NCBI GenBank assembly: GCA_951217055.1
Contig: OX578277.1
Location: 60,756,173-60,820,172, forward strand
Reading direction: 5' to 3'
Length of the DNA: 64,000 nucleotides
Source: Gerris lacustris
Lineage: Eukaryota; Arthropoda; Insecta; Hemiptera; Gerridae
Shown here: positions 10,657 through 22,111 of the stretch, piece after piece
Position numbering within the stretch: the first letter of the stretch is position 1
How the letters are laid out: the number at the start of each line of letters is the position of its first letter
Translations under genes and position numbers: made by a program
The notes under the pieces: generated by a model
Database searches by the model: none
What the model was told of the DNA's origin: nothing
The model's input: the letters and a program-made list of their open reading frames with translations, nothing else

Positions 10657-11845
10657 ACTAGCTGAATACCCGTGCTTCGCTACGGGGTGTTTCATTTTCA
10701 ATTTAATGGATTTATAAACTACCATCAAGAAACATTTAAATTATTTTACAAAGCGAGAATATCTAGATTTTATCCCTCCCCCTTATTTCTATACCCCCTC
10801 CCCTTTGATAAAATAATTTGCTAATATCCCAAATTAGTAATTCATTCCGACTAAATTTTTAAAAAGGAAAAGCAGTGGTATTTTCCTTCTGTACCCCCCC
10901 CCCCCCCCTCCCCCTCCTCGTGTCATTTTACATAGATATATACATAGATACATACATAGATTTTATACATAGATATAGATATATTTTTCCATTTTACACC
11001 CCTAAATGTACATAACAATAATTTTACAGCACTCTTAAAGAGCTTTTCAACGGTATGCATCGTGAAGGGTTTTCATTACTTTGTCATTTGTACCCCGTAC
11101 CCCTGTGTACCAAAATCAAAATTTCGAAAATTCATGAATTCAGTGACCTTTTTCCCTTTTCCCCTTGCTTTAAAGGTCAAGTGTGCAAATTTTCATTGAA
11201 ATCGGAATAAAACGGTAGATTTGAATAAAGAACACACACACACGCGCCCGTTCGCGCGCGCGCGCATACACACTTACGTTGACATTTCCATTTTACCCCT
11301 CTCCTACATGAAAATAATGAAAAAAAACGTACATTACAATTACTTTTCTCTTAAAGAGCCTTTCAACGATATGCATCATAAAGGGTACCTATGAATTACT
11401 TTGACATTTGTACCCCGTACTCCTGTGTACTAACATTTAAACTTTATAATCTCATGTAAGCAGTACACTCATAGACACTTTATTTATATAAGATAAAAGA
11501 CGCTCTTCATTTATATAAGATGTAGTTATACACATTTTTCCATTTTACCCCCTCCTAAATGAAAATATGACAAAACTGTACATAACAACAATTACTGTAC
11601 TTTTAAAGAGCTTTTCAACGATATGCATCATTAAAAGTATTCATTACTTTGACATTTGTACCCCGTACCCCTGGGTACAAAAATAAAAATTTCGCAAAAT
11701 CCTTTCTTAGTGGATGCCTATGATATGAACCGAGTATATCCTCAAAATTTCAAGTCTCTCGGTTTAGCAGATTTTGCTGTGCGTTGATTCTATGTCAGTC
11801 AGTCAGTCAATCAGGACATTGCCACTTATATTATAGATATATATA
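10657..11845 (+). mobile_element. TA-element, copy A (~1.19 kb)
   Basis: Starts ACTAGCTGAATACCCGTGC directly after a (TA)n tract. It ends with CAGTCAGTCAGTCAATCAGG, then ACATTGCCACTTATATTATAGAT, and runs into another (TA)n tract. Three copies of an internal ~250-315-bp module are present (landmark AAAGAGCTTTTCAACG at about 11036, 11352, 11609), each with TTTTACCCC, TTTGTACCCCGTAC and CACACACA-type blocks. No ORF. Copies C (16887) and E (19960) are very similar throughout. The class is unknown. TA-rich flanks and a conserved tail suggest a non-autonomous element that targets or generates (TA)n. Confidence 0.75.
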
Positions 11846-11984
11846 TATATATATATATAAATTACTTATTAAATGAAAACTTAATCATATCTAATACTTC
11901 TATGAATTATTTGTATTCGTTTTGTTAATGAAGGCCAATATTTTCTTAGTTTAATACTTTCATTATAATATAGTTTTGATTATC

Positions 11985-12575
11985 TTCTTACCCGGCGCTA
12001 CAGCCTGTGGTTGGCTTTGGCTTCTAAAACAACTTACCTCCAGTCATCCCCCCCCTCGCTCTCCATCCATGAATTTCCATCTTGTTGAGATCAGTTTTTA
12101 TTCCGTCCATCCATCTTAATCTCGGTCTTCCTTTTTTACGACAGTTGTAGTGTCTCCCTTTCCACATCTGTTAGGCTACTCTACTCTGTGGCATTCTGGC
12201 TAGATGTCCAAGCCACCTCAGTCTCTGAGACTTAATGAAACGCACTATGTCAAGCCCGTTGATGAGATGTTCCAGCTCGTTGTTTCTTCGTATCCTCCAG
12301 GTACCTTCGACATCTCTCACAGGTCCATATATCCTTCTAAGGATACGTCCCTCAAAACTTCTTAGTTCCTTCTCATTGGTTGCAGACATTGTTCATGTTT
12401 CACATCAACATGTGGCAACAGTTCTTATCAGGGTCCTATAAACTTTCATTTTTGTGATTCTTCCAATAAGTCGGCTCTTAATCATTTTAATATTAGCATA
12501 AAAAGCTCTTGTTCCTGTCTGGACTCTTTCTTTTATGCATTCACTCATAGAGTTAGTTATCCGGGTGATACAGTA
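11985..12575 (-). pseudogene. Non-LTR retrotransposon RT C-terminus (RTE-like), decayed
   Basis: Minus-strand conceptual translation gives [40 protein letters not shown] and [11 protein letters not shown], then stops in C*CET*TM. It resumes with SATNEKELRSFEGRILRRIY, GPVRDVEGTWRIRRNNELEH and IKSQRLRWLGHLARMPQSRV, and finally KKGRPRLRWMDGIKTDLNKM, GWRARGGMTGG and KPKPTTGC. This is the standard end of the reverse transcriptase ORF of arthropod non-LTR elements (ER..LRRIYGP, RLRWLGH..RM, GRPR.RW.D). The RTE-like clade is likely but not certain. In-frame stops and the missing RT and endonuclease domains show it is dead and 5'-truncated. Confidence 0.85.
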
Positions 12576-12595
12576 AGATACATATTTATATACAC

Positions 12596-12597
<2 letters not shown>

Positions 12598-12668
<71 letters not shown>
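12598..12668. repeat. (TA)n microsatellite
   Basis: Uninterrupted TA dinucleotide run bordering the left side of the foldback element at 12671-13161. Confidence 0.95.
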
Positions 12669-12669
<1 letters not shown>

Positions 12670-12670
12670 A

Positions 12671-13156
12671 AATTTAAAACCGTGTTTGCAGACTGCAATA
12701 GGCTACACAATTTGTGAGAGACACCATTGGAAGTGCCACGAAAGCGTGACACATAGGAACTGTTCCATCATCAGAAATTACGTCATTAAGATGTTGCCTC
12801 AGCATTACGCCCATGTCCTGCATCGTTTCGTCGCGTCCGACTCATCAGGGGCCCGACGATGCCCACCCAACTCTGGACCTATACCAGTTCAAGAAGATCA
12901 GATATAAGGCTTATCAGAGACGAGCGTGGTCTCATACCGCCATACTTGCTTGGCTGCTCGCTGCACACTGCAATAGGTTACACAATTTGTGAGAGACACC
13001 ATGGTATGTGCCACGCAAGTGTGACACATAGGAACTGTTCCAACATCAGACATTACGTCATTAAGATGTTGGCTCGTGACAAATTGTGTAGCCTATTGCA
13101 GTGTGCAAACACGGTATTAAATTGCTTTTGTGTTTTGCCAGCCAAGCAAGTATAGC

Positions 13157-13161
<5 letters not shown>
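12671..13161. mobile_element. Foldback element carrying a hammerhead ribozyme
   Basis: A 43-nt left terminus (12671-12713, from AATTTAAAACCGTG to CTACACAATTT) is matched by its inverse at 13081-13123 with two mismatches. A ~105-bp direct repeat links 12692-12796 and 12967-13071 (GAGAGACACCAT, ACACATAGGAACTGTTCC and CATTACGTCATTAAGATG blocks). A second inverted pair joins 12934-12956 and 13139-13161 (ATACCGC.ATACTTGCTTGG). The unique core between the direct repeats holds the hammerhead at 12820-12862. The whole sits between two long (TA)n tracts. No RT or transposase is encoded. Repeats flanking a ribozyme-bearing core recall retrozymes and Penelope-like terminal repeats, but the mixed direct/inverted plan matches no family I can name. 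Confidence 0.7.
12820..12862 (-). ncRNA. Hammerhead ribozyme, type III-like, minimal stem I
   Basis: On the minus strand the order is GCATCG (stem III, 12862-12857), T-C (12856-12855), cleavage site, GGGCCC (stem I, 12854-12849), CTGATGA (12848-12842), GTCG-GACG-CGAC (stem II and tetraloop, 12841-12830), GAAA (12829-12826), CGATGC (stem III 3' strand, 12825-12820). All conserved core bases are present. Stem III has 6 pairs plus the A15.1-T16.1 pair, stem II has 4 pairs, and the triplet GTC is the preferred cleavage site. Predicted cleavage is between 12855 and 12854. Oddity: stem I is the bare palindrome GGGCCC with no loop, which cannot close well in one molecule but could pair between two RNAs. 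The motif fit is seen directly; activity is an inference. Confidence 0.75.

Positions 13162-13250
<89 letters not shown>
13159..13250. repeat. (TA)n microsatellite
   Basis: Long uninterrupted TA run separating the foldback element from TA-element copy B. Confidence 0.95.
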
Positions 13251-13251
<1 letters not shown>

Positions 13252-15604
13252 TAGCTGGGTACCCGTACTTCGCTACAGAATGTTATTATAATTAGATAAG
13301 TTTATAAACAACCATAATGAAACATAAATTATTTTACTATGCAAGAATATCTAGATTCTATCTCTCCCACCTATTTCTATACCCCTTCCTCTTTGATAAG
13401 CAAATTTTAAAATATCCTAAATCCCCCCCCCCCCCCCCCCCTAAAGTAAAATATGACAAAACAATACATAAAAAATATTACTCTATTCTTAAAGAGCTTT
13501 TGCATCATCAATGGTATTTATTATATTGACCTCGTATTCAATTTTTGTACCATATCGACATCGAACTAAAACTGTAGATTTGTATAAAGAACATACACCC
13601 ACATACGTTGATTTTATATATATGCAGCTATAAATTTCCCTTTTACCCCCTCCTTAATAAAATTGTACATAACAACAATTGCTTTTCTCTTAAAGTGCTT
13701 TTCAACGGTATGCATGATATGAAGGGAATCCATTACTTTGACATTTTTACACCGTACCCCTTTGTACCAAAATTTAAATTTCGAAACATCATGTAGACAG
13801 TGACCTCCCCCTTGCTTTGAAGGGAAAGTGAGTAAATATTCATCAAATTGGGATAAAACTGTAGATTTGTATAAAAGACATTCCCTCATACAGACACCCA
13901 TCTTCTTTTTTTTATAAGATATAGCTATATTTTTCCACTTTACCCCCTCCTAAATGAAAATACATATAACAAAACTGTACATAACAACAATTAATGTAAT
14001 CTTAAAGAGCTTTTCAATGATATGCATCATAAAGGGTATTCAGTCCTTTGACCCCGTATTCATTATTGTACCCTGTTCCCTGTGTACCAAAATTTAAACT
14101 TCGAAAATTCATGTAGACACTGATTTTTTCTTCCTTTGAAGGTCAAGTGTGCATTTTTTGATGGAGATTGGACTAAAACTATGGATTTGTATAAAGATCA
14201 TACACACATACGTTGACTTTTAGATATAATTTTCCATTTACTCCCCTAAATGTACGTAAAAACAATTACTGTACTCTTATAGAGCTTTTCAACACTATGC
14301 ATCATGATGGGTTTTCAACTTTGACATTTGTACCCCGTACCCCTATGTACCAAAAATTTAATTTCGAACATTCATGTAGACAGAGATCTTCCCCTTGCTT
14401 TGAAGGTCAAGTGAGCAAATTTTCATCGAGATCGAATTAAAACTGTTGATTTGTATAAAGAACATAAACACACTCACACATACGTTAACTTTTATAGATT
14501 GAGATATACATTTCCATTTTACCCCCCTCCTACATGAAAATAATACAATTACTTTTCTCTTAAAGAGCCTTTCAACGATATGCATCATAAAGGGTACCTA
14601 TCAATTACTTTGACATTTGTACCCCGTACTCCTGTGTACCAACATTTTAACTTTATAATCTCATGTAAGCAGTACACTCATAGACACTCTTCATTTATAT
14701 AAGATGTAGTTATACACATTTTTCCATTTTACCCCCTCCTAAATGAAAATATGACAAAAACGTATTTATCAACAATTAATGTACTCTAAAAGAGCTTTTT
14801 AACGATATGCATCATGAAGGGTATCCATTACTTTGACATTTGTACCCCGTACCTCTGTGTACCAAAATTTTAATTTCGGAAAATCATGTAGGCAGTGACC
14901 TTCACCTTGTTTGGAAGAAAAAGAGTGTAAAAATGCATCAAATTGGGATAAAACTGTAGATTTGTATAAAAGACATTCTCTCATATAGATACTCTTCTTT
15001 TTATGTATAGATATTGTTATATTTTCTATTTTACCCCCCTCCTAAATGAAATATGACAAAACTATACATAACAACAATTACTGCGTACTCTTAAAGAGCT
15101 TTTCAACGATATGCATCACGAATGGTATTCATTACTTTGACCCCGTATTCATTACTTGTACCCCGTGCCCCTGTGTACCAAAATTTAAATTTCGAAAATT
15201 CATGTAGACCTTGATTTTCCCTTTGCTTTGAAGATCAAGTGTGCAAATTTTCATCGAGATCGGACTAAAACTGTAGATTTGTATAAAGAACAAATAAGAT
15301 ATAGCTATATTTTTCCATTTTACCCCCCTCCTAAATGAAAATATGACAAAAGTGTACATAACAACAATTACTGTACTCTTAAAGAGCTTTTCAACGATAT
15401 GCATCACGAAGGGTATTCATTACTTTGACCCCGTATTCATTACTTGTACCCCGTACCCCTGTGTACCAAAATTTAAATTTCGAAAATTCATGTAGACCTT
15501 GTTTTTTTCCTTGCTTTGAAGGTCAAGTGAGCAAATTTTCATCAAAATCGGGCTAAAACTGTAGATTTGTATATAGAACAAACACACACACACACATACG
15601 TTGA

Positions 15605-15607
<3 letters not shown>
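13251..15607 (+). mobile_element. TA-element, copy B, with 8 tandem internal modules
   Basis: Starts CTAGCTGGGTACCCGTACTT after (TA)n. The internal module landmark (TTAAAGAGCTTTTCAACG and variants) occurs near 13490, 13693, 14004, 14279, 14563, 14788, 15091 and 15380. This gives eight modules at 200-310-bp spacing, against three in copies A, C and E. Modules carry TTTTACCCCC, TTTGACATTTGTACCCCG and AACTGTAGATTTGTATAAAG blocks and end in a CA-rich stretch. The usual CAGTCAGTCAG tail is absent; the copy ends in a CACACA run and then (TA)n. Short minus-strand frames with recurring MMHIVEKLFKS-like peptides reflect repeat homology, not genes. Confidence 0.7.

Positions 15608-15674
<67 letters not shown>
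15608..15674. repeat. (TA)n microsatellite
   Basis: Uninterrupted TA run closing TA-element copy B. Confidence 0.95.
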
Positions 15675-15677
<3 letters not shown>

Positions 15678-15879
15678 TAAATATCATCTTCAAAAATCGT
15701 ACTCTTAGACTTTGGTTGTAATTGATACGCTCTTGATGAAACCCTAATTATGCAAATAAACAACTCTTGTTGGCTGGCTGTAAACCTAAAAGTTCACGTT
15801 CTAGTCTAAAGTTTGTTATAGGAGAGGAAGTTTCTTCTTCTTTTACCAATCCTAAATGTAGCGTTTATTAAAATTAAAT

Positions 15880-16828
15880 TGAAAATAATTCTTATGAACA
15901 ATAATAACATCTTTATAAATATTAATCAAAGTGGGAATTATTGGAGGGAAAACGTAATTTCGTATGTTTTATTTTTTTTCTACAATTACTTCGAATCATT
16001 TTATATTTATTTATTTCCTATTCGTTTCAACTTAATAAGAAAATAAATGCATTTAAAAAATAATTATTATATTGAAATTCAACACAATTACAATATTAAA
16101 TTAAATTAAAAGATAATTATTACATTTCAATTGCATGAACTTGCATTATCTGGTTTATTTTTTGTCCTTACGAATTTCTTATTTATTTAAAAATTTTGTT
16201 ACGACCCTTGTATATATGCGATTTCAGTTAACTCTTTACTTTATGGATTCTGCTTAGGTACTAATTAGTAATACGATTTTTTTATCTGTAGATTTTATAG
16301 TAGGTATATTATTAAGATGTTATATTCATTTTTGCGTTTACTATAAAGTGCAAGGTGGTAAATAGATATAATCATTAACAATATTAATTCTATTATGAAA
16401 CTATATCAACTGGATCATAATCAACTAGTTTTTATTCAGTCTGGACAGTAGATGTTACGATTAGTAATAGACTAAATACTATTAGGGCATATTTATGATT
16501 GTATGAGCAGACAATTTTAAATAAGAGTTTTTTTAAATCTGGCACAATAAGACAACAATTTGTTTTATCAAATTTATACTAAAAGAAGTCTTACTCGTAA
16601 AATGAAACCTACATATGTATTCCCTACACACCATTTTAATTTTCTTTACTTAAAAAGAACTAATGCGATTCTAACTTGTAGCTCTTAAATTATATAGGGA
16701 AATGCTAATAAGAATAGATCTAACCATTATCAATCTTGATAAAGTTTACCCTAGTGAATTATTAACGTAGTAAAGTATGTAACTTTTCCGTAATTAACAC
16801 GATTTTTTTCACTATTTTCTTATATATA

Positions 16829-16833
<5 letters not shown>
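15880..16833 (+). repeat. Long inverted duplication, left arm (empty site)
   Basis: This ~950-bp segment is repeated in inverse orientation at 21255-22111 and 24997-25085. Matching blocks include CTTATGAACAATAATAACATC, AGATTTTATAGTAGGTATAT, CTGGACAGTAGATGTTACGA and ATTAACACGATTTTTTTCAC. At 15960-15966 (TTCGTATGTTTT) it keeps the uninterrupted sequence that in the other arm is split by a 2.9-kb transposon. It has no coding potential. Confidence 0.85.

Positions 16834-16886
<53 letters not shown>
16834..16886. repeat. (TA)n microsatellite
   Basis: TA run joining the left duplication arm to TA-element copy C. Confidence 0.95.
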
Positions 16887-16888
<2 letters not shown>

Positions 16889-18019
16889 TAGCTGAATACC
16901 CGTGCTTCGCTACGGGGTGTTTTATTTTCAATTTAATGGATTTATAAACTACCATCAAGAAACATTTAAATTATTTTACAAAGCTAGAATATCTAGATTC
17001 TATCCCTCCCCTTTGATAAGATAATTTGCTAATATCCCAAATTAGTAATTCATTCCGACTAAATTTTTAAAAAGGAAAAGCAGTGGTATTTTCCTTCTGT
17101 ACTATTCAATAAAGGTATTTAAAAAAAAAAAATAATAATAAAAAAAAATAAATAAATAAATACAAAATTTTAGCCAATCGGATAAATGTACGGACAACAA
17201 TTATTAGTTTTTTATCCATAGATATAGATATATTTTTCCATGTTACCCCCCTAAATGTACATAACAATAATTGTACAGCACTCTTAAAGAGCTTTTCAAC
17301 GGTATGCATCGTGAAGGGTTTTCATTACTTTGACATTTGTACCCCGTACCCCTGTGTACCAAAATCAAAATTTCGAAAATGCATGAAGTCAGTGACCTTC
17401 CCCTTTTCCCCTTGCTTTGAAGGACAAGTGTGCAAATATTCATTCAAATCGGAATAAAACGGTAGATTTGAATAAAGAACACACACACACATACGTTGAC
17501 TCTTCCTTATCACCCCTCTCCTAAATGAAAATAATGACAAAAACGTACATTACAATTACTTTTCTCTTAAAGAGCCTTTTAACGATATGCATCATAAAGG
17601 GTACCTATCAATTACTTTGACATTTGTACCCCGTACTCCTGTGTACCAACATTTAAACTTAATAATCTCATGTAAGCAGTACATAGACACTCTTCATTTA
17701 TATAAGATGTAGTTATACACATTTTTCCATTTTACCCCCTCCTAAATGAAAATATGACAAAACTGTACATAACAACAATTACTGTACTTTTAAAGAGCTT
17801 TTCAACGATATGCATCATTAAAAGTATTCATTACTTTGACATTTGTACCCCGTACCCCTGGGTACAAAAATAAAAATTTCGCAAAATCCTTTCTTAGTGG
17901 ATGCCTATGATATGAACCGAGTATATCCTCAAAATTTCAAGTCTCTCGGTTAAGCAGATTTTGCTGTGCGTTGATTCTATGTCAGTCAGTCAATCAGGAC
18001 ATTGCCACTTATATATATA
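16887..18019 (+). mobile_element. TA-element, copy C (~1.13 kb)
   Basis: Starts ACTAGCTGAATACCCGTGC after (TA)n and ends CAGTCAGTCAATCAGGAC, then ATTGCCACTTATATATA. Three internal modules (landmark near 17285, 17568, 17792). It shares with copy E a short deletion near CCCTCCCCTTTGATAAG and an AT-rich insert with A-runs near 17115-17165, so C and E are closer to each other than to A. Confidence 0.75.
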
Positions 18020-18240
18020 CTAGGTTCAAAGGGGTACGGGGTACAAGTAATGAATACCCTTCATCTTCATGATGCATATCGTTGAAATGCTCTTTAAGAG
18101 TACAGTAATTGTTGTTATGTGTACAGTTTTGTCATATTTTCATTTAGGAGGGGGTAAATTTAGGATATTTGCAAATGATCTTATCAAAGAGGTGGGGGAT
18201 ATAACTAGAAGGGATAGAATCTAGATATTCTCGCAAAGTA

Positions 18241-18585
18241 GTAGTAGTAGTAGTAGTAGTAGTAAGGGGGCGGGGAGGCCAAGCCTGGCAACTAGACCGC
18301 ACTCGGGTCCTTTTTGCCAACCCCTGGTTTTTCACGCCCATCGAACCACCTCAGTCTTACCCTCAAGTCTCCTAGTTTGGGTAATAAAGGAGAGGATATC
18401 CTGCCACTTAAGTGTGACAAGTTCCTCCTCTCTGATAATCCCTGATCCTAAGGTGTGAAAGCGTAGTCTCCCATGTCCTTCGCAAGCTCCCACCAGGTGG
18501 TAGGCTGTTTCCTCTCCTTCACCACATACTGGGCATGTGGGGTCCTCTTCAATCTTTAATAGTGCCAGATGTCTATTTAGTTGAC
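18241..18585 (-). mobile_element. 5'-truncated non-LTR retrotransposon with (TAC)n tail
   Basis: The insertion is bounded by a perfect 18-bp target-site duplication, AGATATTCTCGCAAAGTA, at 18223-18240 and 18586-18603. On the minus strand it reads a C-terminal ORF fragment, a stop and a ~90-bp 3' UTR, then ends in about eight TAC repeats (18241-18264). Simple-repeat tails rather than poly(A) are typical of I-group elements. Confidence 0.9.
18332..18585 (-). pseudogene. Non-LTR retrotransposon ORF2 C-terminus (I/R1/LOA-like)
   Basis: About 84 residues run open from the insertion boundary to TGA. They include QLNRHLALLKIEEDPTCPVC, GEGEETAYHLVGACEGHGRL, RFHTLGSGIIREEELVTLKW and end EVVRWA. The LN-x-HL-x-x-x-x-x-x-x-DP-x-C-x2-C ... 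EET-x2-H-x4-C pattern is the Cys/His region found after the RNase H domain in I, R1, LOA and Jockey-type ORF2 proteins. The frame is intact, so the insertion may be fairly recent, though only the extreme 3' part was copied. Exact clade not resolved. Confidence 0.85.
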
Positions 18586-18706
18586 AGATATTCTCGCAAA
18601 GTAAAATAATTTGTATGCTTTCCTGGTAGTTTATAAACTTTTCAAATTTAAAAACACTCCGTAGCGAAGCACGGGTATCCAGCTAGTATATATATATATT
18701 ATTGAT

Positions 18707-19310
18707 TCCGAGCTTACGACGGAAGCTATGTGATCGTTCTAAAGAACGAAAAATATTTTCTCAAAAGAGAAAAAATTCCAAGACAGAAATTCGTTTCAGA
18801 CATCAGGGAACATTTTTGGTTCCGTGTCTGTTTGTCGGTCTGTCCCAATTTTGCAAACCAACATATCTTAAAAACTTCACGTCCGATTTCAGTGAAATTT
18901 GTATGGTAAGTCCTAATTAGCTCATTGTTGGTCCAATATATAAAATATAAGTTTCTACCTTCTGCGCCCATTTGCTTCTCTTCATGCCTACAAGCATACA
19001 TTTATTTACATCTATAGCTTCAAAAGTATTTATCTGATTTTTATGTAACTTATATATAGTTTATCTAAAGTAACCCGCAGATAGCCCCAGATTAATTTGA
19101 ACCGACTGCGCTCTTTAACTTTTGCTAAATTGGTTCTTTAATTCACGTAAAAAACAAAAAACAATTTTAACAGATTAAAAAACGGGGGAAACAATAAAAC
19201 AAATTAGACAATAATGGCTTGTAAAAGCATAAAATCAATAAAGCACGTAATAGTAATAAGATGCGAGGAAGCCATGTGCCACTACAATGTGCAGTCTATT
19301 TTTTTAAAGA
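18707..19310 (+). repeat. Repeat family F1, near-full copy
   Basis: Begins TCCGAGCTTACGACGGAAGC and ends TGCGAGGAAGCCATGTGCCA, then TGTGCAGTCTATTTTTTTAA. A possible 6-bp duplication ATTGAT flanks it (18701-18706 and 19311-19316). F1 has no terminal inverted repeat, but GGAAGC(T/C)ATGTG occurs near both ends in the same orientation. Internal landmarks are ACATCAGGGAACATTTTTGG, CGTGTCTGTTTGTCGGTCTG and GTGAAATTTGTATGGTAAGT. No ORF of note. Class unknown. Confidence 0.7.
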
Positions 19311-19379
19311 ATTGATAATAATGGTGCATATTAATTGAATCGATTCAGCTTCTAAACCTGCTAATAAATTAATCAGCTG

Positions 19380-19582
19380 CAGTGGCATAGCTAGACCATT
19401 GGGGGTCCCTCGCCAAAGAAAATCGATGAGCAAAAAAAAAAAACTCTGTTCAGGATTGGGGGCCCCCCTCGACGTTGGTACAAGGATAGTAATTCCAGTT
19501 ATTTCTGGTTTTGGGGGCCCCCTGGCAGCGGGCCCCCCCCCCCCGCAATGCGGGCCCGCGCGGGCCCATAGTTACGCCACTG
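19380..19582. mobile_element. hAT MITE, 203 bp, with perfect 8-bp TSD
   Basis: The ends CAGTGGCATAGCTA and TAGTTACGCCACTG are inverse to each other with one mismatch, and CAGTGGCGTA is a common hAT terminus. It is flanked by ATCAGCTG on both sides (19372-19379 and 19583-19590), the 8-bp duplication expected of hAT transposition. The interior is GC-rich with G and C runs (GGGGGCCCCC) and has no transposase. Confidence 0.9.
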
Positions 19583-19590
19583 ATCAGCTG

Positions 19591-19853
19591 GCAAGTAGTT
19601 AGAAATTCCAATAACTACAGTAATCAATGAATAAAATATAGTGGGGACGTGGTGGGAAACCTTCCTTGATTTAGCAATTGCTTTTGCTTTTAAATAAATA
19701 TTTTCTTGATAAATTTACTACTGATTATGTAGCTGTTACTTTTATATAAATTGAAATTTATGTATATACATTTAAATTTATAGTTTTATATAAATTGGAA
19801 TTTATAATTTTATACATATTAAAATTTATAATTGATTATAAATTTATATATAT
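19591..19853. other. AT-rich spacer
   Basis: Contains four short near-repeats of AAATTTATA-type sequence at about 19740-19840. Nothing else seen. Confidence 0.4.

Positions 19854-22111
<2,258 letters not shown>

Larger units (their letters stand above)
18022..18690 (-). mobile_element. TA-element, copy D (minus strand), interrupted by a LINE
   Basis: The inverse of the family: it begins with GGGGTACGGGGTACAAGTAA and has a single module (CTCTTTAAGAGTACAG near 18090). It ends CCGTAGCGAAGCACGGGTAT, then CCAGCTAGTATA. It is split at 18241-18585 by a non-LTR retrotransposon with an 18-bp target duplication, which shows that D is older than that insertion. Confidence 0.75.

Noticed and set aside
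12755..12785. CTGATGATGGAACAGTTCC on the minus strand as another hammerhead
   Set aside because: A stem can form but no GAAA follows, and the direct-repeat partner at 13035 has CTGATGTTGG, so the core is not conserved.
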